Shown: in pieces, positions 16,157 to 23,224 of the stretch
Numbering within the stretch: the first letter of the stretch is position 1
Layout of the letters: every line of letters begins with the position of its first letter
Assembly: GCA_049522565.1 (NCBI GenBank)
Contig: JBEKNT010000049.1
Coordinates: 1 to 23,656, forward strand
DNA length: 23,656 bases
Direction of reading: 5' to 3'
DNA from: JASHVB01 sp049522565
GTDB lineage: Bacteria; Pseudomonadota; Alphaproteobacteria; Acetobacterales; Acetobacteraceae
Made by a program: the position numbers and the translations under genes
Notes under the pieces: generated by a model
Told to the model about the DNA's origin: nothing
Database searches by the model: none
Seen by the model: only the letters and a program-made list of their open reading frames with translations

Positions 16157-16381
16157 CTAAGCTGTCTTGCTGACCTGCGACGGGGCGCCGGCCGGCGCGG
16201 TACACGTCGCTGCCTTGCCGGCGCGTGTCGCCATGAAATGATCGGCCATGGCGTAGCCGAGCGTCATGGCCATCACGAGCAGGGCGCCGAACAGTACGGG
16301 CGGGGCGGGCGACGGGATGCCGAAGAAGCGGCAGGCGAAGCCGAGCGCGAAACCCACGATGATGCCAAGCGCCGACTTCAT
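16157..16381 (-). CDS. XapX domain (DUF1427) small membrane protein, downstream copy
   Basis: 74 residues from the ATG at 16381. Two membrane helices (about 4-20 and 28-46) flank the family motif GIPSPAPPVLFGALLVMAMTLGYAMAD, followed by a short soluble tail. XapX proteins are small two-helix membrane proteins with no established function. Its ATG overlaps the stop of the next-upstream XapX gene by 4 bp (ATGA), so translation is probably coupled. Its stop is followed by a 93-bp gap before the start region of the DUF1194 gene. Confidence 0.82.
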   Translation of the reverse strand: MKSALGIIVGFALGFACRFFGIPSPAPPVLFGALLVMAMTLGYAMADHFMATRAGKAATCTAPAGAPSQVSKTA

Positions 16382-16569
16382 GGTGCCCCGACGATGCGGC
16401 CGGCGACGATGGCACCCAGCGTCATGGCGACCAGAATGACCGCGCCGATGAAGTGCGCCGGCGCCGGCACGGGGATGTCGATCAGGCGGCAGAACGCGCC
16501 TATGGCAACGCCGAGGGCGATCCCTGCAATCCCGGGAAGCACGGTCAAGCCTCCTGACTGACGCCGCAT
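16378..16569 (-). CDS. XapX domain (DUF1427) small membrane protein, upstream copy
   Basis: 63 residues from the ATG at 16569. Two membrane helices surround DIPVPAPAHFIGAVILVAMTLG, the same layout as its neighbour (FGIPSPAPPVLFGALLVMAMTLG), so the pair looks like an old tandem duplication. It is the first gene of a two-gene unit that runs away from the Pad operon, and an FNR/FixK-type box lies 65 bp upstream of the start. Function unknown; the paired helices may form a homo- or hetero-oligomer. Confidence 0.8.
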   Translation of the reverse strand: MRRQSGGLTVLPGIAGIALGVAIGAFCRLIDIPVPAPAHFIGAVILVAMTLGAIVAGRIVGAP

Positions 16570-16633
16570 CGCGACGGTTGCCGGGCCGATCGTCCGGCAA
16601 AATTAACAATGCATCGGACCGGCGCATTCCGCC

Positions 16634-16647
16634 TTGACCCAGATCAA
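16634..16647 (-). promoter_or_regulatory. FNR/FixK-type box for the XapX pair
   Basis: TTGAC-CCAG-ATCAA fits the FNR-family consensus TTGAT-N4-ATCAA at 9 of 10 fixed positions. With the box centre at 16640.5, an activating distance of 41.5 would place the minus-strand start near 16599. The A/T-rich ATTGTTAATT stretch (16601-16610, minus strand) offers a weak -10 there. Confidence 0.6.
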
Positions 16648-16936
16648 AGGCAATCGGATTCGGCCGCGGACGTGCGTTCGGGTGCCCCCCTCAGTGCAGG
16701 GGATCATCAGTCAATGACTGGGGCGGGGAACGGCGCAAGCAGGCGGTTGCAATGGCGAAGGCCGGGCGCCACGAGGCACCCCGGAGAAGGCTTTTGTTAC
16801 GCTCCGCGCCTGGACGGCCGGCATGCCGTGGCACTACGGTAAGCCTGCTCTCGTGGCCCTCCGCGGCGCGCGGACTGCTTCCTGTCGAAAGCTTGCTATC
16901 CGCCTCGATTTCCCGACCGCTGGACTCCGAGCGGTT

Positions 16937-16950
16937 TTGATCTGCGTCAA
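16937..16950 (+). promoter_or_regulatory. FNR/FixK-type box for the Pad operon
   Basis: TTGAT-CTGC-GTCAA fits the FNR-family consensus at 9 of 10 fixed positions. The centre at 16943.5 is 41.5 bp before a start at 16985. The hexamer CAGAAT (16973-16978; 4 of 6 with TATAAT) lies exactly in the -12 to -7 position. This predicts activation when oxygen is low and a 5' leader of about 35 bases before the GTG of the first gene. Confidence 0.68.
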
Positions 16951-17019
16951 TGCAGAACGCTCGCTCCCGGCCCAGAATTATTTGGATGGCGATAAGCCAG
17001 AGGTCTGGAGACCCGGTTC

Positions 17020-17607
17020 GTGTACGAAATATGCCTGCATGGGCGTGGTGGCCAAGGAGCCGTCATCGCTGCGAGTATTCTTGCCCAGGCGTTGGTTGAC
17101 GAGGGCAAGTTCGTCGTCGCCGTCCCGTCATTTGGCTTCGAGCGCCGCGGTGCCCCGGTTGCCGCGTTCGTCCGATGCGACAGCAAGCCGCTACGGGCGA
17201 TGACCAACATCTATCATCCGGATTGCGTCATCTGCATCGACCCGACGGTGGCGCGAGCGGTCAATATCTTCGCCGGCATGCCACCGGGCGGCACGCTGGT
17301 GCAGGCCACCAAGGCGAAGCTGGACGAACTCGAACTGCCCGCCACGCTCGCCCGGGTCGGGCTATGCGACGCCGTCGGCATCGCGTTGGACGTGTTCCAT
17401 CGGCCGATCACCAACACGGTCATGCTCGCTGCATTCGCGCGCACCACCGGCATGGTGTCGCTGGCGGCGTTGCAGCACGCCCTGCTCTCCGCCGAATTCC
17501 GCGACGCCGGCGCGGAGCAAAACCGGGTGGCGATGACGCGCGGCTATGCCGAGACGATCGTCCACGAGTTGGCCAGAGAGGTGTCGCATGCACCGGCAAT
17601 CGCATGA
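17020..17607 (+). CDS. padE: 2-oxoacid oxidoreductase gamma subunit (PadE-like)
   Basis: 195 residues from a GTG at 17020, with GGAG (17007-17010) as ribosome site. MYEICLHGRGGQGAVIAASILAQAL is the standard start of the gamma domain of pyruvate/2-oxoacid:ferredoxin oxidoreductases, and SFGFERRGAPVAAFVR follows. The gamma subunit helps build the CoA and thiamine-diphosphate site of the complex. Size and place as first of five genes match PadE (gamma) of the Azoarcus evansii NADH-dependent phenylglyoxylate dehydrogenase. Its end overlaps the next gene by 20 bp. Function as a gamma subunit is firm; the phenylglyoxylate substrate is inferred. Confidence 0.85.
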   Translation: MYEICLHGRGGQGAVIAASILAQALVDEGKFVVAVPSFGFERRGAPVAAFVRCDSKPLRAMTNIYHPDCVICIDPTVARAVNIFAGMPPGGTLVQATKAKLDELELPATLARVGLCDAVGIALDVFHRPITNTVMLAAFARTTGMVSLAALQHALLSAEFRDAGAEQNRVAMTRGYAETIVHELAREVSHAPAIA

Positions 17608-17881
17608 GATGTTCGACGCCGCGACGATCCCCGACGACCTGAGTTCCATCGGCACGGTACTGAGCCCCATGCTGCCAGGCGACTGGCGCAATGCGCGCCC
17701 GGTGGTGGATCGCGAGAAATGCGTCAAATGTGCGGTGTGCTGGGTGTACTGCCCGGCGCAGTGCATCGTCGAAAAGCCGCGCTGGTTCGATATCGATCTC
17801 GCCGCGTGCAAGGGCTGCGGCGTCTGCGCCACCGAGTGTCCGCATCGCGCCATCACCATGGTTGAGGAGCCGGCGCAATGA
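17588..17881 (+). CDS. padF: 2-oxoacid oxidoreductase delta subunit, 2[4Fe-4S] ferredoxin (PadF-like)
   Basis: 97 residues from the ATG at 17588; ATG at 17609, just after the preceding stop, is an alternative. Two complete cluster motifs: CVKCAVCWVYCP (C45, C48, C51, C55) and CKGCGVCATECP (C74, C77, C80, C84), preceded by PGDWRNARPVVDREKC, typical of PorD-type delta subunits. It passes electrons from the thiamine site to the other clusters. It overlaps the alpha-subunit gene by 4 bp (ATGA at 17878). It corresponds to PadF by order and size. Confidence 0.86.
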   Translation: MHRQSHEMFDAATIPDDLSSIGTVLSPMLPGDWRNARPVVDREKCVKCAVCWVYCPAQCIVEKPRWFDIDLAACKGCGVCATECPHRAITMVEEPAQ

Positions 17882-19110
17882 GCGAACTGGTCAACGCACC
17901 GCGCGTCGTCGTCTGCGAAGGCAACGAGGCCGCGGCGATCGGCGTCGCCCTGGCGCGACCCGACGTCGTCGCGGTGTATCCGATCACGCCGCAATCGTCG
18001 CTGGTCGAGCATCTGTCGCAGATGATCGCCGACGGCAGCCTGCGCGCCGACCTGATGAACCTGGAAGGCGAGCACTCGGTGATGTCGGCCTTGCAAGGCG
18101 CGGCGCTGGCCGGCGCGCGCACCTTCACCGCGACCTGCGGGCCGGGCCTCGCCTTCATGTTCGAACCCTATATCCGCGCGCCCGGCATGCGGCTGCCGCT
18201 GGTCTGCGTGCTGGTCACCCGCGACGTGATGAGCCCGCAAACCGTGTGGGGCGGCCAGCAGGACGCGATGATCGTGCGCGAGGCCGGCTGGATCCAGATG
18301 TATTGCGAGACCGGCCAGGAAGTCCTCGACACCGTCATCATGGCCTACAAGATCGCCGAGAACCGCGACGTGGTGCTGCCGGTCAACGTCTGTTGCGACG
18401 GCAACTATCTCGGCTACGGCGTGACGCGCGTCGAGGTGCCGGACCAGGCAGCGGTGGATGCGTTCCTGCCGCCACCGGACGTGAACTGGCACGTCGCGCT
18501 CGATCCGGCGCGGCCGATGGCGGTGGACCCGCTGACCGGCGGTGCCGGCGGCATCGGGCCGCGCACCTTCGTACGTTATCGCAAGAGCCAGTGCCGTGGC
18601 ATGCAGACCGCGCTGCGGGTGATCGAGGACGTGCATGCGGAATGGGCCGCGCGCTTCGGTCGCCGGCATGCGCCGCTGGTCGAGGAATATCGGCTCGACG
18701 ACGCGGCATACGCGTTGGTCACCATCGGCAGCATGACCGGGGCGGCGAAGAACGCGGTCGACACCGCGCGCGATAACGGTGAGCGCGTTGGACTGATCAA
18801 GGTGAAGACCTTCCGGCCGTTCCCGCTGCAAGCGATGGTGCATGCGTTGTCGAAGGTGGACGCCATCGGCGTGGTCGATCGCGCCGTCGGCTTCGGCTGG
18901 AATTGCGGGCCGGTGTTCCAGGAGACGCTCGGCGCGCTGTACCACACCGCGCAACGCACCAACCGGTGCATCCCGGCGGTCAGCTTCATCGGCGGCCTGT
19001 CCGGCGCCGACATCACCGAAGAGCATTTCTCCCGGGCTATCGCACGCACCGCCCAGGCCCTGGCGGGCGATCGGCCCGATGCCCCGGTGTGGCTCAACGA
19101 GAACGATTGA
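17878..19110 (+). CDS. padG: 2-oxoacid oxidoreductase alpha subunit (PadG-like)
   Basis: 410 residues, the usual length for PorA-type alpha subunits. EGNEAAAIGVALARPDVVAVYPITPQSSLVEHL opens the pyrimidine-binding domain, with conserved YPITPQS; LEGEHSVMSALQGAALAGARTFTATCGPGLAF follows (E for thiamine activation). VTIGSMTGAAKNAVD and KVKTFRPFP mark the C-terminal domain. With the beta subunit it binds thiamine diphosphate and catalyses decarboxylation of a 2-oxoacid with transfer of the acyl group to CoA. It is the third gene of the operon, and the flavin subunit gene begins 10 bp later. Confidence 0.87.
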   Translation: MSELVNAPRVVVCEGNEAAAIGVALARPDVVAVYPITPQSSLVEHLSQMIADGSLRADLMNLEGEHSVMSALQGAALAGARTFTATCGPGLAFMFEPYIRAPGMRLPLVCVLVTRDVMSPQTVWGGQQDAMIVREAGWIQMYCETGQEVLDTVIMAYKIAENRDVVLPVNVCCDGNYLGYGVTRVEVPDQAAVDAFLPPPDVNWHVALDPARPMAVDPLTGGAGGIGPRTFVRYRKSQCRGMQTALRVIEDVHAEWAARFGRRHAPLVEEYRLDDAAYALVTIGSMTGAAKNAVDTARDNGERVGLIKVKTFRPFPLQAMVHALSKVDAIGVVDRAVGFGWNCGPVFQETLGALYHTAQRTNRCIPAVSFIGGLSGADITEEHFSRAIARTAQALAGDRPDAPVWLNEND

Positions 19111-19120
19111 GGCGGCCGCC

Positions 19121-20377
19121 ATGCCACACAGCAAATACCTCATCGTCGGCAGCAGCCACGCAGCGCTGGAAGCGGTAACCGCGATCCGGCTGCACGACGA
19201 GGGCGGCAGCATCGCCATGCTGACAAGCGATGCGCGGCTGCCGTATTCGCCGACCATTCTGCCGTACATCGTTTCCGGCCGGTCGCGACCCGAGAACGTG
19301 GTGCTGCGCGATGCCGCCTATTTCGCGCAGAACAACGTCGCGCTGCAACGCAATGCCGCAGTGGCCGGCGTCGATCCGGCGTCGAAATCCGTGCGCACTG
19401 CCGCCGGCGCCGTGTGGACTTACGACAAGCTGTTGCTCGCCACCGGAGGCACGCCGGTGGTGCCGTCGGTTCCCGGTCTCGCCGACGTGGCGCTGCATGT
19501 GCTGCACACGATGGACGATGCGATCCGGTTGCGTGACGCGATGCGGCAGGCGAAATCGGCGATCGTGCTCGGCGCCGGGTTGTGCGGGATGCATGTCGCC
19601 GAGAACATGGCCAAGGCTGGCTTGACCGTCTCGGTTCTGGTCCGCAGCCGGCCGTTGCGCGAGTATTTTTCCCCGCGCGCCGGCGACATGATCCGGAGCG
19701 CCTTCGCCGGCAATGGCGCCCACCTGCTGATGGGCCGCACGCCGGCGTGCGTCGAACGTCACGGCGACGGTTGCGCGGTCACGCTGGACAATGGCGAGAC
19801 GATCACCGCCGACCTGCTGATGGTGGGCACCGGCGTCAGTCCGGCGATGGCCTATCTCGCAGGTTCGGGAGTCGAGACCGGGCGCGGTATTCTGGTGGAT
19901 GATCGCATGCGCACCAGCGCCACCGATATCTGGGCGGCCGGCGACGTGGCCGAGGCGCGCAGTTTCTGGGGCGGCAAGGCGGTCAACGGCATCCTGCCCG
20001 GCGCGGTGGAGCATGGCCGCATCGCCGGCGCGGACATGGCGCAGGACGCGGTGGTGCGGGATTTCCCCGGCGCGATGTCGCTCAACACCTACCATTATTT
20101 CGAGCATCACTCGGTGTCGGTCGGCCTGGGCGGGCAGTTGCCCGACGACGCGGCATTCGACATCGATGAGCAAGTGGATGCGGGGCGGGGAAAGTATCGG
20201 CGGATCGTGCTGCGAGATGGACGGCTCGTGGGGATTTCCAGCATCGACGATTTCGTCGACCCCGGGATCATGTGGCAACTGATCATGCGACGGACCGACC
20301 TTTCGCCGTGCAAGGCGGATTTTCTGGCCCATCCGCAGGCGACCGGACGGCGGCTGATGTCGCAGCTCTGGCGGTAG
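19121..20377 (+). CDS. padH: FAD/NAD(P)H oxidoreductase subunit (PadH-like, epsilon)
   Basis: 418 residues from the ATG at 19121; the open frame reaches back into the alpha gene, but that part is not homologous. Pyridine-nucleotide-disulfide fold: an atypical FAD loop YLIVGSSHAALEAV (GxSxxA instead of GxGxxG), LLLATGGTPVVP, NAD site AIVLGAGLCGMHVAENM, and AAGDVAEA near the C-terminal FAD contact. A C-terminal tail of about 110 residues follows. No redox-active CxxC is present. In PadEFGHI this subunit hands electrons from the Fe-S clusters to NAD+, making the enzyme an NAD-dependent dehydrogenase rather than a ferredoxin-linked one. Its position inside the operon is the main reason to prefer Pad over ordinary POR. 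Confidence 0.83.
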   Translation: MPHSKYLIVGSSHAALEAVTAIRLHDEGGSIAMLTSDARLPYSPTILPYIVSGRSRPENVVLRDAAYFAQNNVALQRNAAVAGVDPASKSVRTAAGAVWTYDKLLLATGGTPVVPSVPGLADVALHVLHTMDDAIRLRDAMRQAKSAIVLGAGLCGMHVAENMAKAGLTVSVLVRSRPLREYFSPRAGDMIRSAFAGNGAHLLMGRTPACVERHGDGCAVTLDNGETITADLLMVGTGVSPAMAYLAGSGVETGRGILVDDRMRTSATDIWAAGDVAEARSFWGGKAVNGILPGAVEHGRIAGADMAQDAVVRDFPGAMSLNTYHYFEHHSVSVGLGGQLPDDAAFDIDEQVDAGRGKYRRIVLRDGRLVGISSIDDFVDPGIMWQLIMRRTDLSPCKADFLAHPQATGRRLMSQLWR

Positions 20378-20386
20378 GAGGCGGCG

Positions 20387-21745
20387 ATGGGCAGCAGTTT
20401 CAACACCATCCAGTTCCACGCCGAGCGCTGCGACGGTTGCGGCGACTGCATGCTGGCCTGCGCGCGTGCGAAGTCGGGCAGCGACGACCGTGCGCATTCG
20501 CGCATCAGCATCCTGGCTAATGAGCCGTTCGCCCGGACCGGCACGCTGGGCTACGAACTGGCGCTGTGCCGGCAATGCGGCGATCCGAAATGTGTGCCCG
20601 AATGCCCGGCGGCCGCCCTGGTCAAGAACGCGGTTACGGGCGTGATCGACTGGGACGGCGACAAATGCGTGGACTGCCTGTTGTGCACCGTCGGCTGCGC
20701 CTATGCCGGCATCACCTATGACGCGGCGGTCGGCCGGGTGGCCAAATGCGACACCTGCGGCGGCGATCCGGCCTGCGTGCAGGTCTGCCCGCACGAGGCG
20801 CTGGAATGGCGCACCACCGCGAAGATCTACAATGAGTACGGCGAGCGCGAGGATCTGTTCGTCCGCGGCCTCGCCGGCTGCCAGGGCTGCAACAGCGAGC
20901 TGCTGATCCGCCACACCCTGCGCAAAGTCGGGCCGGAGACCGTGGTCGCGGCGCCGCCCGGCTGCATTCCCGGCATGGGCACCGTCGGCTTCAACGGCGT
21001 GACCGGCTGCAAGGTACCGATCTTCCATCCGTTGCTGACCAACACCGCGTCGATGCTGGCCGGCATCAAGCGGCAGTACAACCGGGTCGGCCGGGACGTG
21101 CTGATGCTGGCGCTGGCCGGCGACGGCGGCACCGCCGATGCCGGCTTCGCCTCGCTGTCCGGCGCCGCCGGGCGTGACGACCCGATGCTGTTCATCTGCG
21201 TCGATAACGAAGGCTACATGAACACCGGCATGCAGGCCTCGGGCGTCACCCCGTACGGCTCATGGACCTCCACCACGCCGGTTGGCGAAAGCCTGCACGG
21301 CGAGGCGGCCGAAGCCAAGAACCTGCCCCTCATCATGCTGATGCACAACTGTTCCTACGTCGCCACCGCGTCCACCGGCTTCATGGAGGACTACTACGAC
21401 AAGCTGGACAAGGCGATCAAGGTGGCGAAGACCGGCATGGCCTATCTGCATGTTTACACGCCGTGCCCGACCGGCTGGCGGATTCCCAGCGACAATATCT
21501 CGGAAGTGTGCCGCATGCAGGTGCGCACGAATTTCGTCGTGCTGTGGGAATACACGCCGGCGAGCGGCCTGCGGCTGACGCATCCGGTGGAACATCCGGT
21601 TCCGGTCGAGGCCTATCTGAAGCTGATCGGCAAATACAAGCATCTCTCGGCGGCGCAGCTCGCACACATCCAGCGCACCGTGGACGACAAGGTCACGTCT
21701 CTCCAGCAAATGGCGCACAGCGCCCGGAAGGTGGAACATGCCTGA
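20387..21745 (+). CDS. padI: 2-oxoacid oxidoreductase beta subunit fused to a 4x[4Fe-4S] domain (PadI-like)
   Basis: 452 residues. Residues 1-140 are a DmsB/HycB-type polyferredoxin with 16 cysteines in four groups: C15/18/21/25, C61/64/69/73, C94/97/100/104 and C121/124/130/134. From about 155 it is a PorB-type thiamine-diphosphate subunit: GCQGCNSELLIR (C165, C168), PPGC, the GDGG..DNEGYMNTG thiamine motif (about 245-281), and TPCPTGW, which supplies a further cluster cysteine in this family. PorB proteins are normally about 300 residues, so the fusion explains the extra length; it matches PadI in size. Electrons probably flow from thiamine through the beta clusters to the flavin subunit. 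It begins 9 bp after padH and overlaps the transporter gene by 8 bp. Confidence 0.87.
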   Translation: MGSSFNTIQFHAERCDGCGDCMLACARAKSGSDDRAHSRISILANEPFARTGTLGYELALCRQCGDPKCVPECPAAALVKNAVTGVIDWDGDKCVDCLLCTVGCAYAGITYDAAVGRVAKCDTCGGDPACVQVCPHEALEWRTTAKIYNEYGEREDLFVRGLAGCQGCNSELLIRHTLRKVGPETVVAAPPGCIPGMGTVGFNGVTGCKVPIFHPLLTNTASMLAGIKRQYNRVGRDVLMLALAGDGGTADAGFASLSGAAGRDDPMLFICVDNEGYMNTGMQASGVTPYGSWTSTTPVGESLHGEAAEAKNLPLIMLMHNCSYVATASTGFMEDYYDKLDKAIKVAKTGMAYLHVYTPCPTGWRIPSDNISEVCRMQVRTNFVVLWEYTPASGLRLTHPVEHPVPVEAYLKLIGKYKHLSAAQLAHIQRTVDDKVTSLQQMAHSARKVEHA

Positions 21746-23066
21746 CGGCACGACACTTTTGGAACGCGCAGGACCGGCGGTTTCGGTGCCGCCGTCGCTG
21801 CCGCACGCCTTCGGGCGGGTGATTGCCGCCGCCACAATAGGTACGGCACTGGAATGGTTCGACTTCTTCCTCTATGGCGTGGTCGCACCGCTGGTGTTCG
21901 ACACGCTGTTCTTTCCGAAGCTCGATCCTGTGGTGGGCATCATCGCGGTGTGGGGCACCTTCGCGGCCGGCTTCCTCGCGCGGCCGCTGGGCGGTATCTT
22001 TTTCGGTCATTTCGGTGACCGGCTCGGGCGCAAATGGCCGGTGATCCAGGCGGTCGCCATCATGGGCACCGCATCGATGCTGATCGGCTGCCTGCCCGGC
22101 TATGCCGCCATCGGCATCGCGGCGCCGCTGCTGCTGCTGCTGCTGCGGTTCGTGCAGGGCTTCGCGCTCGGCGGCGAGTCCATCGGCGCCGCATTGCTCG
22201 CGATCGAGTGGGCACCCACGGAGAAGCGCGGCTTCTACGGCGCATTTCCACAGGCAGCCGGACCGATCGGCATCATCTGCGCCTCGCTGATGGTGATCCC
22301 GCTGAGCTACTTCCTCGGCAGCGGCTTCACCGCCTGGGCCTGGCGCCTGCCGTTCCTGGCCAGCTTTGTGTTGATGCTGGTGGCCTGCGGGCTATTGCTG
22401 AGCGTCAGCGAGTCGATGGTGTTCCTGCGCGCCAAGGCAGAAGAGAAGGTGAGCAAGACGCCGGTGACGGACGTGGTGCGCGGCTACAAGAAGCCGTGGG
22501 CGATCGCCACCGCCATCGCGGCGGGGTCGTCGGCGTTCTCCTACCTGGTGACGATCTTCGCCATGGCCTACGGCGCCCGCACCCTGCACATGACCACCAG
22601 CGTTCTCACCATCGCCTATCTGCTGTCTAACGTCCTCGCGCTGTTCACCATGCCGGCGTTCGGCCGGCTGTCGGACAAGGTGGGACGCCGGCCGCTGTGG
22701 GCGACGGGCGTGATCCTGGCGATGCTGTATGTCAGCCTGTTCTTCTTCATCCTCAGCACGAAGAACCCGCTGTTGGTGATCCTGGCCATCACGCTCGGCG
22801 CCGGCGTCATCCATCCGCTGATGTTCGGCCCCGAGGGCAGCATCATCCCGGAACTGTTCAACACCAGCGTGCGGTTCAGCGGTGCCTCGCTCGGCAAGCA
22901 GATCGGCACGCTGCTGGGCGGCGGCCTGGCACCGATGCTGGCAACCGCGTTGCTGGCATGGTCGCACGGCGCGTTCTGGTCGGTGGATCTGTACTACATC
23001 GTGGTGGGCGCCATTGCACTGACCGCGCTGTGGTACGCCCGCGAAACCAGCCGCAGCGAGTTGTAG
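21738..23066 (+). CDS. MFS transporter, metabolite:H+ symporter (MHS) type
   Basis: 442 residues with about 12 hydrophobic segments. ATIGTALEWFDFFLYG at the first helix, the loop motif GHFGDRLGRK between helices 2 and 3, RFVQGFALGGE in helix 4, and the repeat motif GRLSDKVGRRP in the second half are typical of the MHS subfamily, which takes up organic acids such as shikimate, protocatechuate, citrate or proline/betaine with protons. The 8-bp overlap with padI implies co-expression, so it probably imports the substrate of the pathway or its precursor, such as an aromatic acid. Substrate specificity cannot be read from the sequence. Confidence 0.88.
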   Translation: MPDGTTLLERAGPAVSVPPSLPHAFGRVIAAATIGTALEWFDFFLYGVVAPLVFDTLFFPKLDPVVGIIAVWGTFAAGFLARPLGGIFFGHFGDRLGRKWPVIQAVAIMGTASMLIGCLPGYAAIGIAAPLLLLLLRFVQGFALGGESIGAALLAIEWAPTEKRGFYGAFPQAAGPIGIICASLMVIPLSYFLGSGFTAWAWRLPFLASFVLMLVACGLLLSVSESMVFLRAKAEEKVSKTPVTDVVRGYKKPWAIATAIAAGSSAFSYLVTIFAMAYGARTLHMTTSVLTIAYLLSNVLALFTMPAFGRLSDKVGRRPLWATGVILAMLYVSLFFFILSTKNPLLVILAITLGAGVIHPLMFGPEGSIIPELFNTSVRFSGASLGKQIGTLLGGGLAPMLATALLAWSHGAFWSVDLYYIVVGAIALTALWYARETSRSEL

Positions 23067-23076
23067 CCGCTGTCTT

Positions 23077-23180
23077 CTCCCCCTCCCCTTGAGGGAGGGG
23101 GCTGGGGGGAGGAGTGCGTACAACCGCGGACGGTGCGAGTGAGCACCCCTCCCCCCAACCCCCTCTCTCAAGGGGAGGAG
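23077..23180. repeat. GC-rich inverted repeat between transporter and acyl-CoA synthetase genes
   Basis: The left arm CTCCCCCTCCCCTTGAGGGA (from 23077) continues to about 23116. The right arm (about 23144-23180), read in reverse, is CTCCTCCCCTTGAGAGAGGG and continues in the same way. The arms are near-identical over about 36 bp with a 27-base loop. It starts 10 bp after the transporter stop and could weaken read-through into the next gene. It looks like a dispersed intergenic repeat. Confidence 0.75.
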
Positions 23181-23224
23181 CCTTGCATAGCCACTTGCCC
23201 ACACCCCGTCTCCAGGAGCCGCCG

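Larger units (their letters stand above)
16570..17019. promoter_or_regulatory. Divergent control region between XapX pair and Pad operon
   Basis: 450 bp without a credible gene: the short open frames here have no recognisable content. It holds two FNR/FixK-type boxes about 300 bp apart, one placed for each divergent unit. Confidence 0.6.

Noticed and set aside
16609..16940. Short open frames in the spacer upstream of the Pad operon
   Set aside because: No motif and no convincing ribosome site; they overlap the FNR-type boxes and promoter.
19094..21028. Long minus-strand open frame opposite padH and padI
   Set aside because: No recognisable domain; the plus strand carries clear flavin and Fe-S motifs.
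17020..21745. Ordinary pyruvate:ferredoxin oxidoreductase (PorGDAB)
   Set aside because: A separate FAD/NAD subunit inside the operon and a four-cluster fusion on the beta subunit are Pad features and not PorGDAB features. The class remains possible in terms of substrate only.
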